Shown: positions 17,965 through 26,713 of the stretch, in pieces
Layout of the letters: the number at the start of each line of letters is the position of its first letter
How positions within the stretch are numbered: the first letter of the stretch is position 1
The notes under the pieces: generated by a model
The model's database searches: none
Told to the model about the DNA's origin: nothing
What the model saw: the letters and a program-made list of their open reading frames with translations, nothing else
Position numbers and translations under genes: made by a program
NCBI RefSeq assembly: GCF_900129485.1
Contig: NZ_FQVW01000012.1
Location: 1 to 64,000 of the forward strand
Length of the DNA: 64,000 nt
Direction: 5' to 3'
From: Ornithinibacillus halophilus
GTDB lineage: Bacteria > Bacillota > Bacilli > Bacillales > Amphibacillaceae

Positions 17965-19017
17965 TTACCTCCTCAGTTGTTCCATATACAATTCTTTTTG
18001 TCTTAATAATTGTTCTGGAGGGTTTGCATAGACATGATCAAATAAATCTTCAACATTTGCCTTTGGATAGCTTTCCATTGCCTCTACTGCTTGCTCAACT
18101 TCAACCTTTAGTTCTTCATGAATTGAATTCGTCTTCTTTTCATCCCAATACCCATTATTTTTCATAAAACGTTCTAATCGAACAATAGGATCGACTACAT
18201 CAGCACCTTGCTCTTTATTCCGATATTTCGTCGGATCATCTGCCGTTGTATGGGCTCCTGTTCTCCAAGTAACTGCCTCAATTAAAGTTGGGCCTCCACC
18301 ATTTCTCGCACGTTCAATCGCCTTTTTTGTTTCTAAATAAACGACAAAGCAGTCATTTCCATCTATACGAACACCAGGAATACCGTATGAAACTGATTTT
18401 TGTGCAATTGTTTCTGAATTCATCTGTCTATCAATTGGAACAGAGATGGCATATTGATTATTTTGATTAAAGAATATGGTAGGAGTCTGGAACACACTCG
18501 CAAAGTTCATTCCTTCATGAAAATCACCTTCCGAAGTGGCACCATCCCCAAAATAAGCAATGGATATATTTTTAGTTCCCTTTTTCTTTTCAGCCCAGGC
18601 CGCACCAGCTGCATGTGGAAGTTGAGTTGCAATTGGTACTGCTGCAGGGAATATTTTCTTCCCTTCTGGTGGAACACAACCTTCTACTCTACCATTCCAA
18701 TACAAAAAGGTTCGCATCATGTTAGCACCGAATGTAAGCATCGCGCCATGGTCTCGATAAGTCGGAAACATCCAATCGTCATCCCCGAGTGCAAGTGCAC
18801 TACCTACTTGTGCTGCTTCTTGCCCTTCGAACGGTGGATATGTACCTATTCGGCCCTGTCTTTGTAAACTTTTTGCCTTCAAATCGAACGTACGAATACG
18901 ATACATATGAAAATAAAGTCTATGAACCAATTCTTCATTTAGATCCTTTTTATAAGATTCATCCAACAAATTACCATGATCATCTATAATCTGCCTCATA
19001 GGAAAATGCCCTGTCAT
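17965..19017 (-). CDS. 2-oxoacid dehydrogenase E1 component, alpha subunit
   Basis: 350-residue E1 alpha subunit. The thiamine diphosphate motif starts with GDGATSEGDFHEG (GDG at 157-159) and ends at NN (186-187). The phosphorylation-loop-like region reads RTGAHTTADDPTKYR, typical of branched-chain or pyruvate E1 alpha subunits. GGAGG precedes the ATG. It lies between phenylalanine dehydrogenase and E1 beta in one operon. The absence of E2/E3 genes is unlike complete pdh or bkd operons; the enzyme may share the E2/E3 of another complex. The substrate is inferred as phenylpyruvate from context, with branched-chain 2-oxo acids as the alternative. Confidence 0.92.
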   Translation of the reverse strand: MTGHFPMRQIIDDHGNLLDESYKKDLNEELVHRLYFHMYRIRTFDLKAKSLQRQGRIGTYPPFEGQEAAQVGSALALGDDDWMFPTYRDHGAMLTFGANMMRTFLYWNGRVEGCVPPEGKKIFPAAVPIATQLPHAAGAAWAEKKKGTKNISIAYFGDGATSEGDFHEGMNFASVFQTPTIFFNQNNQYAISVPIDRQMNSETIAQKSVSYGIPGVRIDGNDCFVVYLETKKAIERARNGGGPTLIEAVTWRTGAHTTADDPTKYRNKEQGADVVDPIVRLERFMKNNGYWDEKKTNSIHEELKVEVEQAVEAMESYPKANVEDLFDHVYANPPEQLLRQKELYMEQLRR

Positions 19018-19041
19018 TGAATAACCTCCGATTCTAGTAAG

Positions 19042-20184
19042 TTAATTAGGAATATCCCATTTTGGTCTTACTGAACGACTATAAAAACTGTTCCGTCTAG
19101 CTTTCTCTTGAATAATGTTTTCACAAATTTGATTTGCTGCCTCATTCGTTGTAATTTGATTTATTTCAGCCTGCTGATAGATTTCTAGAATGATGTTATA
19201 AATCTCTTTAGTTTTCGCTAACACCCGATCTTTATTGGAACCGTATAATTCATCAGCTACTTGAATCAGACCACCAGCATTGACAATGTAATCTGGCGCA
19301 TACAAAATCCCTTTTTCTGTTAGCTGTTTACCATGTGCCTCCGATTCCAGTTGATTATTGGCAGATCCTATTATCGCTTTTACTTTTAATTTCTGTATAG
19401 TTTTATCATTAATAACTCCACCAATTGCACATGGCACAAATATATCTACATCCTGAGAATAAATCTCCTCTTCTTTTACAATCGTTACATTTCCTTTTGT
19501 CGTTTCAGCTTGATTCTTAATCGATTGTAATTTTTCATTGCTAATATCCGTTACGTAGATGTCAGCACCATCTTCTAGTAATCGCTCTGCCACTCGGTAT
19601 CCAACTTTACCTAATCCTTGAATAGCGTATGTTACTCCACGTAATTTAGTAGTGTTGAATAGCATTTGGTTCGTTGCTTGAATTCCATAAATGACACCTT
19701 GTGCTGTTGGTATAGAAGAATCTCCGCCTCCACCATATGCTTCAGGGACTCCAACAATATTTCTCGTTTCCTTCATCGAATGAATAAAATCGTCCATCGT
19801 TGTTCCCATGTCCGTCCCAGTAAAAAAGCGCCCATTAAGGGAATCAACGAATTGACCAAAGGCTCGAAATAACTCTGGTGATTTATCTCTTTTTGGATCT
19901 CCGATAATCACTGCTTTCCCACCACCAAAGTCAACATCGGCAGCTGCACATTTATAGGTCATCCCTTTTGATAAACGGAGCACATCCTCAAGTGCTTCAT
20001 CAATATTACGATAAGGTTGCATTCGACATCCCCCAAGTGCTGGCCCTAGAGTGGTATTATGTATAGCAATAATCGCCCTTAATCCACTATGGGGATCATT
20101 ACAAAATACAACCTGTTCGTGTTCGGACATCTTTTCCAGTAGAGAAAAATCATTTCCCACTGAAACTCCTTTAACTAATTCCAA
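19042..20184 (-). CDS. pdh: Phenylalanine dehydrogenase
   Basis: 380-residue NAD-dependent amino acid dehydrogenase that deaminates L-phenylalanine to phenylpyruvate. Catalytic lysines appear at K78 ([10 protein letters not shown]) and K90 (DFGGGKAVI); the dinucleotide motif is GLGKVG at 190-195. Three things favour phenylalanine over leucine dehydrogenase: the length (leucine enzymes are about 365), the [13 protein letters not shown] segment at 121-133, and a C-terminal [16 protein letters not shown] closely resembling remembered Lysinibacillus/Sporosarcina PheDH ends. A TTG start is used, with AGGAGG seven bases before it. First gene of an operon with E1 alpha and beta. The leader is long (about 255 bases) and holds a cre-like site. 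Leucine dehydrogenase activity is the main alternative. Confidence 0.88.
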   Translation of the reverse strand: MELVKGVSVGNDFSLLEKMSEHEQVVFCNDPHSGLRAIIAIHNTTLGPALGGCRMQPYRNIDEALEDVLRLSKGMTYKCAAADVDFGGGKAVIIGDPKRDKSPELFRAFGQFVDSLNGRFFTGTDMGTTMDDFIHSMKETRNIVGVPEAYGGGGDSSIPTAQGVIYGIQATNQMLFNTTKLRGVTYAIQGLGKVGYRVAERLLEDGADIYVTDISNEKLQSIKNQAETTKGNVTIVKEEEIYSQDVDIFVPCAIGGVINDKTIQKLKVKAIIGSANNQLESEAHGKQLTEKGILYAPDYIVNAGGLIQVADELYGSNKDRVLAKTKEIYNIILEIYQQAEINQITTNEAANQICENIIQEKARRNSFYSRSVRPKWDIPN

Positions 20185-20399
20185 AGAAAATCCTCCTAAC
20201 CGTGTTGCAAGGATTAAATTTCCGTTATTTATATCTTCTATTGTGTTTTATAAATAATGTTAGGGTACTTCTATTCGAGTGGTTGGTTATATGAATGGAT
20301 TGTTTGGTCGTAACTGCTTAATGCAAAGTTAAGTTAAGTTAACCATGATGACAATAGTGTTAAACGAATAAAGAGTGGCTGGTTTAATAGATTAGTATA

Positions 20400-20418
20400 A
20401 ATGTAAAGCGCTTACATT
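20400..20418 (-). promoter_or_regulatory. cre-like inverted repeat in phenylalanine dehydrogenase leader
   Basis: AATGTAA and TTACATT arms flank a 5-base AGCGC core. It resembles a CcpA cre element but is one base longer than the 14-base consensus spacing. It lies about 25-40 bases downstream of the predicted transcription start, a position where CcpA would act as a roadblock. Carbon catabolite repression is an inference. Confidence 0.4.
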
Positions 20419-20433
20419 CAAGAGTGTATATGA

Positions 20434-20448
20434 CGTTATTTACACGTT
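20434..20448 (-). promoter_or_regulatory. AACG-N7-AACG operator of phenylalanine dehydrogenase operon
   Basis: On the minus strand two AACG half-sites start 11 bases apart and abut the -10 box. The same arrangement occurs at the paaA and paaI promoters (30564-30578 and 32772-32786). This is a candidate binding site for a shared repressor, probably PaaX. Confidence 0.6.
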
Positions 20449-20478
20449 ATTTTATCATCACGTGATAGTTCTAGTCAA
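20449..20478 (-). promoter_or_regulatory. Promoter of phenylalanine dehydrogenase/E1 operon
   Basis: TTGACT (20473-20478) and TAAAAT (20449-20454) with an 18-base spacer on the minus strand. It leaves a leader of about 255 bases before the TTG start. No T-box or other riboswitch was recognised in that leader, which contains a short tandem GTTAA repeat. Confidence 0.6.
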
Positions 20479-20496
20479 TTATTTTTTGAAAACTCT

Positions 20497-21462
20497 TTAA
20501 ATTATATTGTAGCTTTTCATTTGCTTCCCTATATTACTAACCTGTTCATTAGCTTCTTCCATCATCCCCTGAAATAGCTCTCTAACAGAAGGGATTGACT
20601 GTATCAAACCTGCAACCTGACCACTATTAAGAAAACCATCATCCAAATCACCCTTTAAAGCACCTTTTATATGATGTTCTTCTGAAGTGAGCTTTGAATA
20701 TTCCTCTAACGAAATTCCTTTTTGTTCGAGATCATGAATCTTATTGGCATATTCCGTTCTTAACACTCTCCGTATTCTCCCTAGAGATCTTCCAATAATC
20801 ATCGCATCCGTACCATTTGCCTCCAGTAAGTGTTGCTTATATGAATCATGAAATGGTGCTTCTTTTGTTGCTATTAATCTAGTTCCCATTTGTACTCCAC
20901 TTGCTCCTAGCATCATTGCCGCTGCAAGACCCTTGCCATCCCCAATACCACCAGCAGCTAGAACTGGGATATTTACTTGCTGAACAATCTGAGGTATTAA
21001 GGTAAAGGTCGTTAATTCTAAATTTGAATTTATCCCCGCTGCTTCAAATCCTTCCGCAACGAGTATATCTGCACCGGCTGCTTCTGCTTTCATAGCATGC
21101 TTAACTGCAGCTACGATGGCTATAACTTTAATTTGATGTTCATGAAGAAGTGGGATATAAGGAGCTGGATTCCCTGCAGATAGAGAGACTACAGGTACAT
21201 TATGCTTAATCGCAAGGGTTATGAGTTCTTCTGTATACTCAGTAACTGTAATGGCAATATTGATGGCAAAAGGTTTGTCTGTTAACCTTTTAGTAGAAAG
21301 AATTATCTCCTCTACTTCTTCAGGTGACATCGTTCCACAGCCAATCGTTCCTAATCCACCTGCTTCTGAGACAGCTGCAGCTAACGGCGCATTACTAATA
21401 TTCCCCATTCCACCTTGTATAATTGGATAGTTGATTTGTAGCATATCACATATATTATTCAT
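20497..21462 (-). CDS. Nitronate monooxygenase / FabK-like FMN enzyme
   Basis: About 321 residues of the 2-nitropropane dioxygenase (NMO) family: N-terminal NYPIIQGGMGNISNAPLAAA, then VAEGFEAAGI, and the FMN phosphate-binding GGIGDGKGLAAAMMLGASGV followed by QMGTRL. Such proteins oxidise nitronates or, as FabK relatives, reduce enoyl thioesters. AAAGGAGG seven bases before the ATG at 21462 fixes the start. It is the last gene of the paa operon, 33 bases after an enoyl-CoA hydratase. Its part in phenylacetate breakdown is unknown; a flavin-dependent oxidation or reduction of a CoA intermediate is one possibility. Confidence 0.85.
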   Translation of the reverse strand: MNNICDMLQINYPIIQGGMGNISNAPLAAAVSEAGGLGTIGCGTMSPEEVEEIILSTKRLTDKPFAINIAITVTEYTEELITLAIKHNVPVVSLSAGNPAPYIPLLHEHQIKVIAIVAAVKHAMKAEAAGADILVAEGFEAAGINSNLELTTFTLIPQIVQQVNIPVLAAGGIGDGKGLAAAMMLGASGVQMGTRLIATKEAPFHDSYKQHLLEANGTDAMIIGRSLGRIRRVLRTEYANKIHDLEQKGISLEEYSKLTSEEHHIKGALKGDLDDGFLNSGQVAGLIQSIPSVRELFQGMMEEANEQVSNIGKQMKSYNII

Positions 21463-21495
21463 AATAGATCCTCCTTTATGGGGGTAGTTGATCAT

Positions 21496-22272
21496 TTAGC
21501 GTCCTTTAAAAACTGGTTTTCTTTTTTCATTAAAGGCCTGTAATGCTTCCATTCGATCCTCAGTTGGAATTGTAAGCTCATATGCCTTCGATTCAATTTC
21601 TAACCCTGTTTGTAAATCTGTATTCATCCCTTGATCTATCGCATACTTTGCCTGTTTAATTGCAACTGGAGCATTAGCCATGATCCTTTCAGCTAAATTT
21701 TGGCCAGACCTCATTAATTCTTCTTTAGTTACAACTTCTAAAAGAATCCCTAATTCTAACGCTTCTTCAGCAGTGATTCTTTTTGCAGTAAAGATAAGTT
21801 CTTTTGCTCTCATATCACCTATTAATCTTGGTAATCTTTGAGTACCACCTGCACCTGGAACAATTCCCCAACTAGTTTCTGTTAGTCCCATTTTCACGCC
21901 CTTAGCAGCAATCGCAAAATCACAGGCAAGCATGAGTTCAAATCCACCACCTAAGGCATATCCATTAATAGCGGCAATGGTCGGCTGAGGTAATTGTGAA
22001 ACACAATTAAACACATCACGAATTGCTTTTACATTTCGCCTTACTTCAACCTCTGTTAATGTCTTTCTTTCTTTTAAATCAGCACCTGCACTAAATGCCT
22101 TATCCCCAGAGCCTGTTATAATGACAGCTTTCACTTCTGGGTCAAGATGAATCTGAGCAGTAATATTATGCAACTGTTGAAGAGTATCGTAGTCAAAACA
22201 ATTTAATACTTCTTCACGGTTGATTGTAATATAGGCAATATGTTGGTCTTTCGTATAAATTACCTTACTCAA
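21496..22272 (-). CDS. Enoyl-CoA hydratase/isomerase family protein
   Basis: 258-residue crotonase-fold protein: oxyanion-hole segments AFSAGADLKE and AINGYALGGGFELMLACD, and the Glu pair in LTETSWGIVPGAGGTQRLPR typical of true hydratases. It is the third crotonase in the paa operon after the PaaF and PaaG homologues, located just after the thiolase gene. It probably hydrates a 2,3-enoyl-CoA intermediate in the lower pathway or in general beta-oxidation; which one cannot be read from the sequence. The ATG overlaps an ordinary intergenic site with a GGAGGCG-type ribosome sequence. Confidence 0.88.
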   Translation of the reverse strand: MSKVIYTKDQHIAYITINREEVLNCFDYDTLQQLHNITAQIHLDPEVKAVIITGSGDKAFSAGADLKERKTLTEVEVRRNVKAIRDVFNCVSQLPQPTIAAINGYALGGGFELMLACDFAIAAKGVKMGLTETSWGIVPGAGGTQRLPRLIGDMRAKELIFTAKRITAEEALELGILLEVVTKEELMRSGQNLAERIMANAPVAIKQAKYAIDQGMNTDLQTGLEIESKAYELTIPTEDRMEALQAFNEKRKPVFKGR

Positions 22273-22300
22273 ATGATACGCCTCCTATTTAGTACTTCCT

Positions 22301-23503
22301 TTAGTCAACATTCTCTACAATAGCTGAAATCCCTTGACCAACTCCTACACACATTGTTGCCAGACCATATTTTGTATCGCGCTTTTTCATTTCATGGATA
22401 AGAGTAGTTAAAATTCTAGCTCCACTAGCACCTAATGGATGTCCAAAAGCAATTGCACCACCGTTTACATTTACCTTTGAGTGATCAAGTTCTAATTGTC
22501 GCATGCAGGCCAAGGATTGAGAGGCAAATGCTTCATTCAATTCCACTAATCCGATATGATCCATGGTTAAGCCTGCTCGTGCTACCGCCTTTTGGGTGGC
22601 ATGTATTGGTCCAAGTCCCATAACGCGGGGTTCTAGACCTGCTGTTGCTCCAACAACATATTTTACCAATGGCTTCAATCCTAATTTCTCTGCTTTTTCT
22701 TTACTCATAATAAGGAGTGCCGATGCTCCATCATTTACACCAGAGGCATTACCTGCAGTAATTGTTCCTTCTTCAAATAGCGGTCTTAATTTCCCTAGTT
22801 TTTCTATCGTCGTTTCTGGTCGTGGATGTTCATCATGATCGACAACGCTTTTTTTTCCTTTCCTATCATGATAGATGACAGGAACCAATTCCTCCGAAAA
22901 ACGGTTAGATGCTACCGCTTGTTTCGCTCGATGTTGACTTTCCAATGCGAACTGATCTTGTTCTATTCGACTAATCCCGTACATCTCTGCTACATTCTCA
23001 GCCGTCTGTGGCATAGAATCTGTTCCATACATGCCCTCTAACTTTTTATTAATAAAGCGCCAGCCAATTGTCGTATCATACATTTCCATATTACCTCGTG
23101 GGAAATCTTTTTCCGGCTTTGGCATCACATAAGGTGCACGTGTCATGCTCTCTGTGCCACCTGCAATAAAAATATCCCCTTCACCAACAGCAATAGCTCT
23201 TGCTGCATACATCACCGCATCTAAACCTGACCCACATAACCGGTTGATTGTTGTACCACTTACAGTTACAGGTAAACCCGCTAATAAAGCAGACATCCTT
23301 GCTACATTTCGATTATCTTCCCCTGCTTGATTGGCATTTCCTAAAACAACTTCTTCAATTTCCTCAGGTGGTAAGTTTTCGTTCCGTTTTAGTAATGCTT
23401 CGATAACAATGGCAGCTAAATCATCCGGTCGAATACTTTTTAATGCACCTTTATATCTTCCAATAGGAGTACGAACGGCATCAACTATGACAACTTCTCT
23501 CAT
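22301..23503 (-). CDS. paaJ: Acyl-CoA thiolase, 3-oxoadipyl-CoA/3-oxo-5,6-didehydrosuberyl-CoA type
   Basis: 400-residue thiolase. The nucleophile Cys90 is in [11 protein letters not shown]; the second half has [10 protein letters not shown] (His) and the C-terminal CVGVGQG (acid/base Cys). The segment [20 protein letters not shown] preceding Cys90 is characteristic of PcaF/PaaJ thiolases rather than acetoacetyl-CoA thiolases. It cleaves the 3-oxoacyl-CoA intermediates of phenylacetate catabolism to release acetyl-CoA and succinyl-CoA. The gene overlaps the upstream 3-hydroxyacyl-CoA dehydrogenase by four bases. Confidence 0.92.
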   Translation of the reverse strand: MREVVIVDAVRTPIGRYKGALKSIRPDDLAAIVIEALLKRNENLPPEEIEEVVLGNANQAGEDNRNVARMSALLAGLPVTVSGTTINRLCGSGLDAVMYAARAIAVGEGDIFIAGGTESMTRAPYVMPKPEKDFPRGNMEMYDTTIGWRFINKKLEGMYGTDSMPQTAENVAEMYGISRIEQDQFALESQHRAKQAVASNRFSEELVPVIYHDRKGKKSVVDHDEHPRPETTIEKLGKLRPLFEEGTITAGNASGVNDGASALLIMSKEKAEKLGLKPLVKYVVGATAGLEPRVMGLGPIHATQKAVARAGLTMDHIGLVELNEAFASQSLACMRQLELDHSKVNVNGGAIAFGHPLGASGARILTTLIHEMKKRDTKYGLATMCVGVGQGISAIVENVD

Positions 23504-24375
23504 TTCGTCACCTTCTCGCCACTTTCATTATAGTCATAAACGCCTCTACCAGATTTCCTACCTAGTCGACCTGCTTTCACATATTGTTCTAATAACGGTG
23601 CTGGCCGGAACTTATCTCCTAATGTTTCGTGTAAATAGCGCAAATTATTTAACCTCGCATCTAATCCCACTAAATCACCCAATTCTAACGGCCCCATAGG
23701 ATAGTTAAGCCCCAGTTTAATTGCTTTATCAATGTCTTCTGCACTCGCAACGCCCTCTTGTAACATGTGAAACGCTTCATTTCCAACTAGTGCACTAATT
23801 CGACTAGTTACAAAACCTGGAAATTCATTCACTTGTACGGTTTCTTTCCCCATTGTCTTAGCTACTTCCTCAATTACACGAACGGTTTCGTCCCCAGTTT
23901 CCAATCCCTTTACAATTTCGATGAGTTTCATACGATGGACAGGATTAAAGAAATGCATGACTACAACCTGTTCAGGACGATTTGTATAAGAACCTAATTC
24001 TGTCGGACTAATCGTTGATGTGTTAGAAGCTATAATTGCATGTTGTGGAGAAAATTGATCAGCTACTTCTAACACCTGTTGTTTTAACACTTGTTTTTCA
24101 GGGACGGCTTCAATGATTAAGTCTGCATTTTTTGCGATGTCTTCTAAGTCAAGCGAAGTATGTAATTGGGTAAGAAGCTGAATAGACTGTTCTTCTGTTA
24201 GCTTCCCACGTTTAATGCCTTTTTCTGCTGTAAGTTCAGCAAATCGGTATGCATCATCTAATTGTTCTTTTGATACATCTACTAATGTCGTGTGAAAACC
24301 AGCAAGGGCCGAGACATAGGCAATGCCTCGCCCCATTACACCTGCTCCCACGACAGCAATATTGGTAACTGTCAT
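23500..24375 (-). CDS. paaH: 3-hydroxyacyl-CoA dehydrogenase (PaaH-like)
   Basis: 291-residue NAD-dependent dehydrogenase. The Rossmann motif VGAGVMGRGIA is at residues 9-19, the catalytic His is in MHFFNPVHRMKL, and the C-terminal domain has GFVTSRIS and LGLNYPMGPLELGD. It oxidises 3-hydroxyadipyl-CoA to 3-oxoadipyl-CoA in the phenylacetate pathway. It is shorter than E. coli PaaH (about 475), resembling Hbd-type single-unit enzymes. Stop overlaps paaJ start by four bases; the aldehyde dehydrogenase is 21 bases upstream. Confidence 0.9.
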   Translation of the reverse strand: MTVTNIAVVGAGVMGRGIAYVSALAGFHTTLVDVSKEQLDDAYRFAELTAEKGIKRGKLTEEQSIQLLTQLHTSLDLEDIAKNADLIIEAVPEKQVLKQQVLEVADQFSPQHAIIASNTSTISPTELGSYTNRPEQVVVMHFFNPVHRMKLIEIVKGLETGDETVRVIEEVAKTMGKETVQVNEFPGFVTSRISALVGNEAFHMLQEGVASAEDIDKAIKLGLNYPMGPLELGDLVGLDARLNNLRYLHETLGDKFRPAPLLEQYVKAGRLGRKSGRGVYDYNESGEKVTK

Positions 24376-24396
24376 GTTCCGCCTCCTACGTTCTTC

Positions 24397-25920
24397 TTAA
24401 ACACCAAAAGGATTCAATGGTTTATTTCCGTAATATGCCAACACACTTTTATCTTCCATATATAAATCTAGCGTTTCCACGGATAATTCTCTTCCAAATC
24501 CAGACTGCTTATACCCTCCAAATGGAGTTCCTGGGAATGCAGAAAATGGACTGTTCACCATCACTATTCCAGCTTGGATTTGGTGAGCTACACGGGTAGC
24601 ACGTGCTTGATTTGTCGTCCAAATTGCTGAACCTAAACCATACTCGGTATCATTCGCACGTTTAACAACCTCTTTTTCATCCGTAAATTTCTCAACGACA
24701 ACTACTGGTCCAAAAATTTCTTCACGAACCGCTTTCATATCAGGGGTAACATCCGTAATAATGGTTGGTTCATACCAATGGCCATTTTCAAACCCTTCGA
24801 TTTTCATTTCTTTTCCACCAGTCAACACTGTAGCCCCATCATCAATGGCTGATTGAACATAACTATGAATGGTCTCTAATTGATCACGACTAATAATGGA
24901 TCCAACATGGGTTCCTTTATCAAATGGATCTCCTAGTTTCAATTTCTTTGTTCTTGCAACGAACTGCTCCATAAATTCATCATAAATTGCTTCATGAACA
25001 AACAATCTTGAACGCGCTTCACATGACTGGCCTGTGTTAAAGAAGATTCCAAAAATCGAGCCTGCCACAGCTGCTTCTAAGTCAGCATCTTCAAACACAA
25101 TACTTGGTGATTTCCCACCTAGCTCTAACGTTAGACGCTTTAATGTTCCAGAAGCTTTTTCCATGATGTCTCTACCAGTTGGTGTTGAACCAGTAAAAGC
25201 AACTTTATTCACATCTTTATGTTGAACTAAATAATCTCCAACAACTTCACCAGAACCAGGAACTGTATTTACTACTCCTTCTGGTACTCCTGCTTCATGA
25301 CAAATTTCATTTAAAATAATCGCTGTAATCGGAGTAAGACTTGCTGGTTTTACAACAACCGAGCATCCAGCAGCAATTGCAGGTGCAATTTTCCATGCAG
25401 CCATCATCATCGGATAATTCCATGGAATGATTTGCGCACAAACACCAACAGGTTCCTTATGTGTATAGTTAAAGAATCCATACGGCATATTATTGACATC
25501 TCCACGGTGGCCAACTATTGCCCCAGCATAAAACTCGAAATCCTCAATCGATTGATTGATTTGTACTTGAGCAGCACCAACCGATTTTCCACTATTAAGC
25601 ACTTCAATTTCAACTAACTCCTTAAATCGCGCTCTCATAATGGCTGCAATATTATTCAACACCCTGGCACGTTTACCAACGGGGTACTTTCTCCATTTCC
25701 CATAATCAAATGCATTCCTCGCTGCTTGAACGGCCTTTTCTGCATCTTCTTCATTAGCCTTTGCAACCGTTGCTAACTTCTCACCCTTTGCTGGATTATA
25801 AGTATCAAATACTTGCCCTGCACTACCTTCCACACGTTCCCCATTGATAATCATTGCATAATGACTGCGTTTCATTGCTCCAACTTCAGTAATCGTTTCT
25901 TTTGCAATTGTGTCTGCCAT
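24397..25920 (-). CDS. Aldehyde dehydrogenase family protein in paa operon
   Basis: 507-residue NAD(P)-dependent aldehyde dehydrogenase. Catalytic Cys300 (NTGQSCEARS) and general-base Glu266 (TLELGGKSP) are present, as are FTGSTPTG (242-249) and the C-terminal PFGGYKQSGFGRE. It resembles betaine/phenylacetaldehyde dehydrogenases rather than the bifunctional PaaZ/PaaN (about 680 residues): there is no MaoC hydratase domain. Two roles are possible: oxidising the semialdehyde formed after ring opening, or oxidising phenylacetaldehyde to phenylacetate. GAGGAGG lies six bases before the ATG. It sits between the PaaG and PaaH genes with gaps of 12 and 21 bases. Confidence 0.9.
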   Translation of the reverse strand: MADTIAKETITEVGAMKRSHYAMIINGERVEGSAGQVFDTYNPAKGEKLATVAKANEEDAEKAVQAARNAFDYGKWRKYPVGKRARVLNNIAAIMRARFKELVEIEVLNSGKSVGAAQVQINQSIEDFEFYAGAIVGHRGDVNNMPYGFFNYTHKEPVGVCAQIIPWNYPMMMAAWKIAPAIAAGCSVVVKPASLTPITAIILNEICHEAGVPEGVVNTVPGSGEVVGDYLVQHKDVNKVAFTGSTPTGRDIMEKASGTLKRLTLELGGKSPSIVFEDADLEAAVAGSIFGIFFNTGQSCEARSRLFVHEAIYDEFMEQFVARTKKLKLGDPFDKGTHVGSIISRDQLETIHSYVQSAIDDGATVLTGGKEMKIEGFENGHWYEPTIITDVTPDMKAVREEIFGPVVVVEKFTDEKEVVKRANDTEYGLGSAIWTTNQARATRVAHQIQAGIVMVNSPFSAFPGTPFGGYKQSGFGRELSVETLDLYMEDKSVLAYYGNKPLNPFGV

Positions 25921-25932
25921 AATGATCCTCCT

Positions 25933-26709
25933 CTATTTTCCTATAAATCTAGGTTTTCGTTTTTCCTCAAATGCTTGAATTCCTTCTAGATGATCGTTTG
26001 ACATTCCTGCAATCCGTTGGGCTTGAGCCTCATACTCAAGAAATACATCCACGTCTTGATTGAGTCCACTCATCATATTTTTCTTAACTAAAGCAAACGC
26101 CTTTGTTGGCATGTTGGCTAGTTTCCGAGTAAACTGGTTCACTCCTTCTTGCCATTCCTTCTCTTCGATTAGCTCCGTAACAAGTCCAATTTCTTTCGCC
26201 ACTTCTGCACTTACTGGTTTACCGAGTACGGATATTTCCATTGCCTTTGCATATCCTACTAATCTAGGAAGTATGTATAAGAAGCCAGAATCAGGTACTA
26301 ACCCAATATTCATAAAGGCACTTACTAGCTTTGCACCCTTTTTCATTAACCTAAAATCAGCTGCCAACGCCAAACTCATCCCAGCTCCTGCTGCTGTACC
26401 ATTAATCGCAGCGACTATCGGTTTAGGAGTTTGATTGATTGCTCTAACCATAGGATGGTAACGCTCACGTAAAAATTCTGCATGATTTGTATCCTTCTCT
26501 ATATCACCTAAGTCCTGACCAGAGCAAAAAGCTTTTCCACTTCCCGTTAGAACAATACACCTCACCGAGTCATCCTTAGTTGCTACCTTCAATGCTTTTA
26601 TAATTTCTTTGTTCATCGTTTCTGTCATTGCGTTATAAGCCGAAGGGCGATTTAATGTAATGGTTGCCACTTGATCTATCAACTCATAATCAATTGTTTG
26701 AAAGTCCAA
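25933..26709 (-). CDS. paaG: Epoxy-phenylacetyl-CoA isomerase (PaaG-like)
   Basis: Crotonase-fold protein of about 258 residues. AFCSGQDLGDIEK and AAINGTAAGAGMSLALAAD form the oxyanion hole. In the later segment, MNIGLVPDSGFLYILPRLVG, Asp stands where hydratases have Glu, as in PaaG isomerases. PaaG converts ring-epoxidised phenylacetyl-CoA to the oxepin form. A TTG start at 26709 is chosen because AAAGGAGAG lies seven bases upstream; a longer reading frame from 26832 would run inside paaF and its extra residues are not family-like. It starts four bases beyond the stop codon of paaF. Confidence 0.85.
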   Translation of the reverse strand: MDFQTIDYELIDQVATITLNRPSAYNAMTETMNKEIIKALKVATKDDSVRCIVLTGSGKAFCSGQDLGDIEKDTNHAEFLRERYHPMVRAINQTPKPIVAAINGTAAGAGMSLALAADFRLMKKGAKLVSAFMNIGLVPDSGFLYILPRLVGYAKAMEISVLGKPVSAEVAKEIGLVTELIEEKEWQEGVNQFTRKLANMPTKAFALVKKNMMSGLNQDVDVFLEYEAQAQRIAGMSNDHLEGIQAFEEKRKPRFIGK

Positions 26710-26713
26710 TAAA

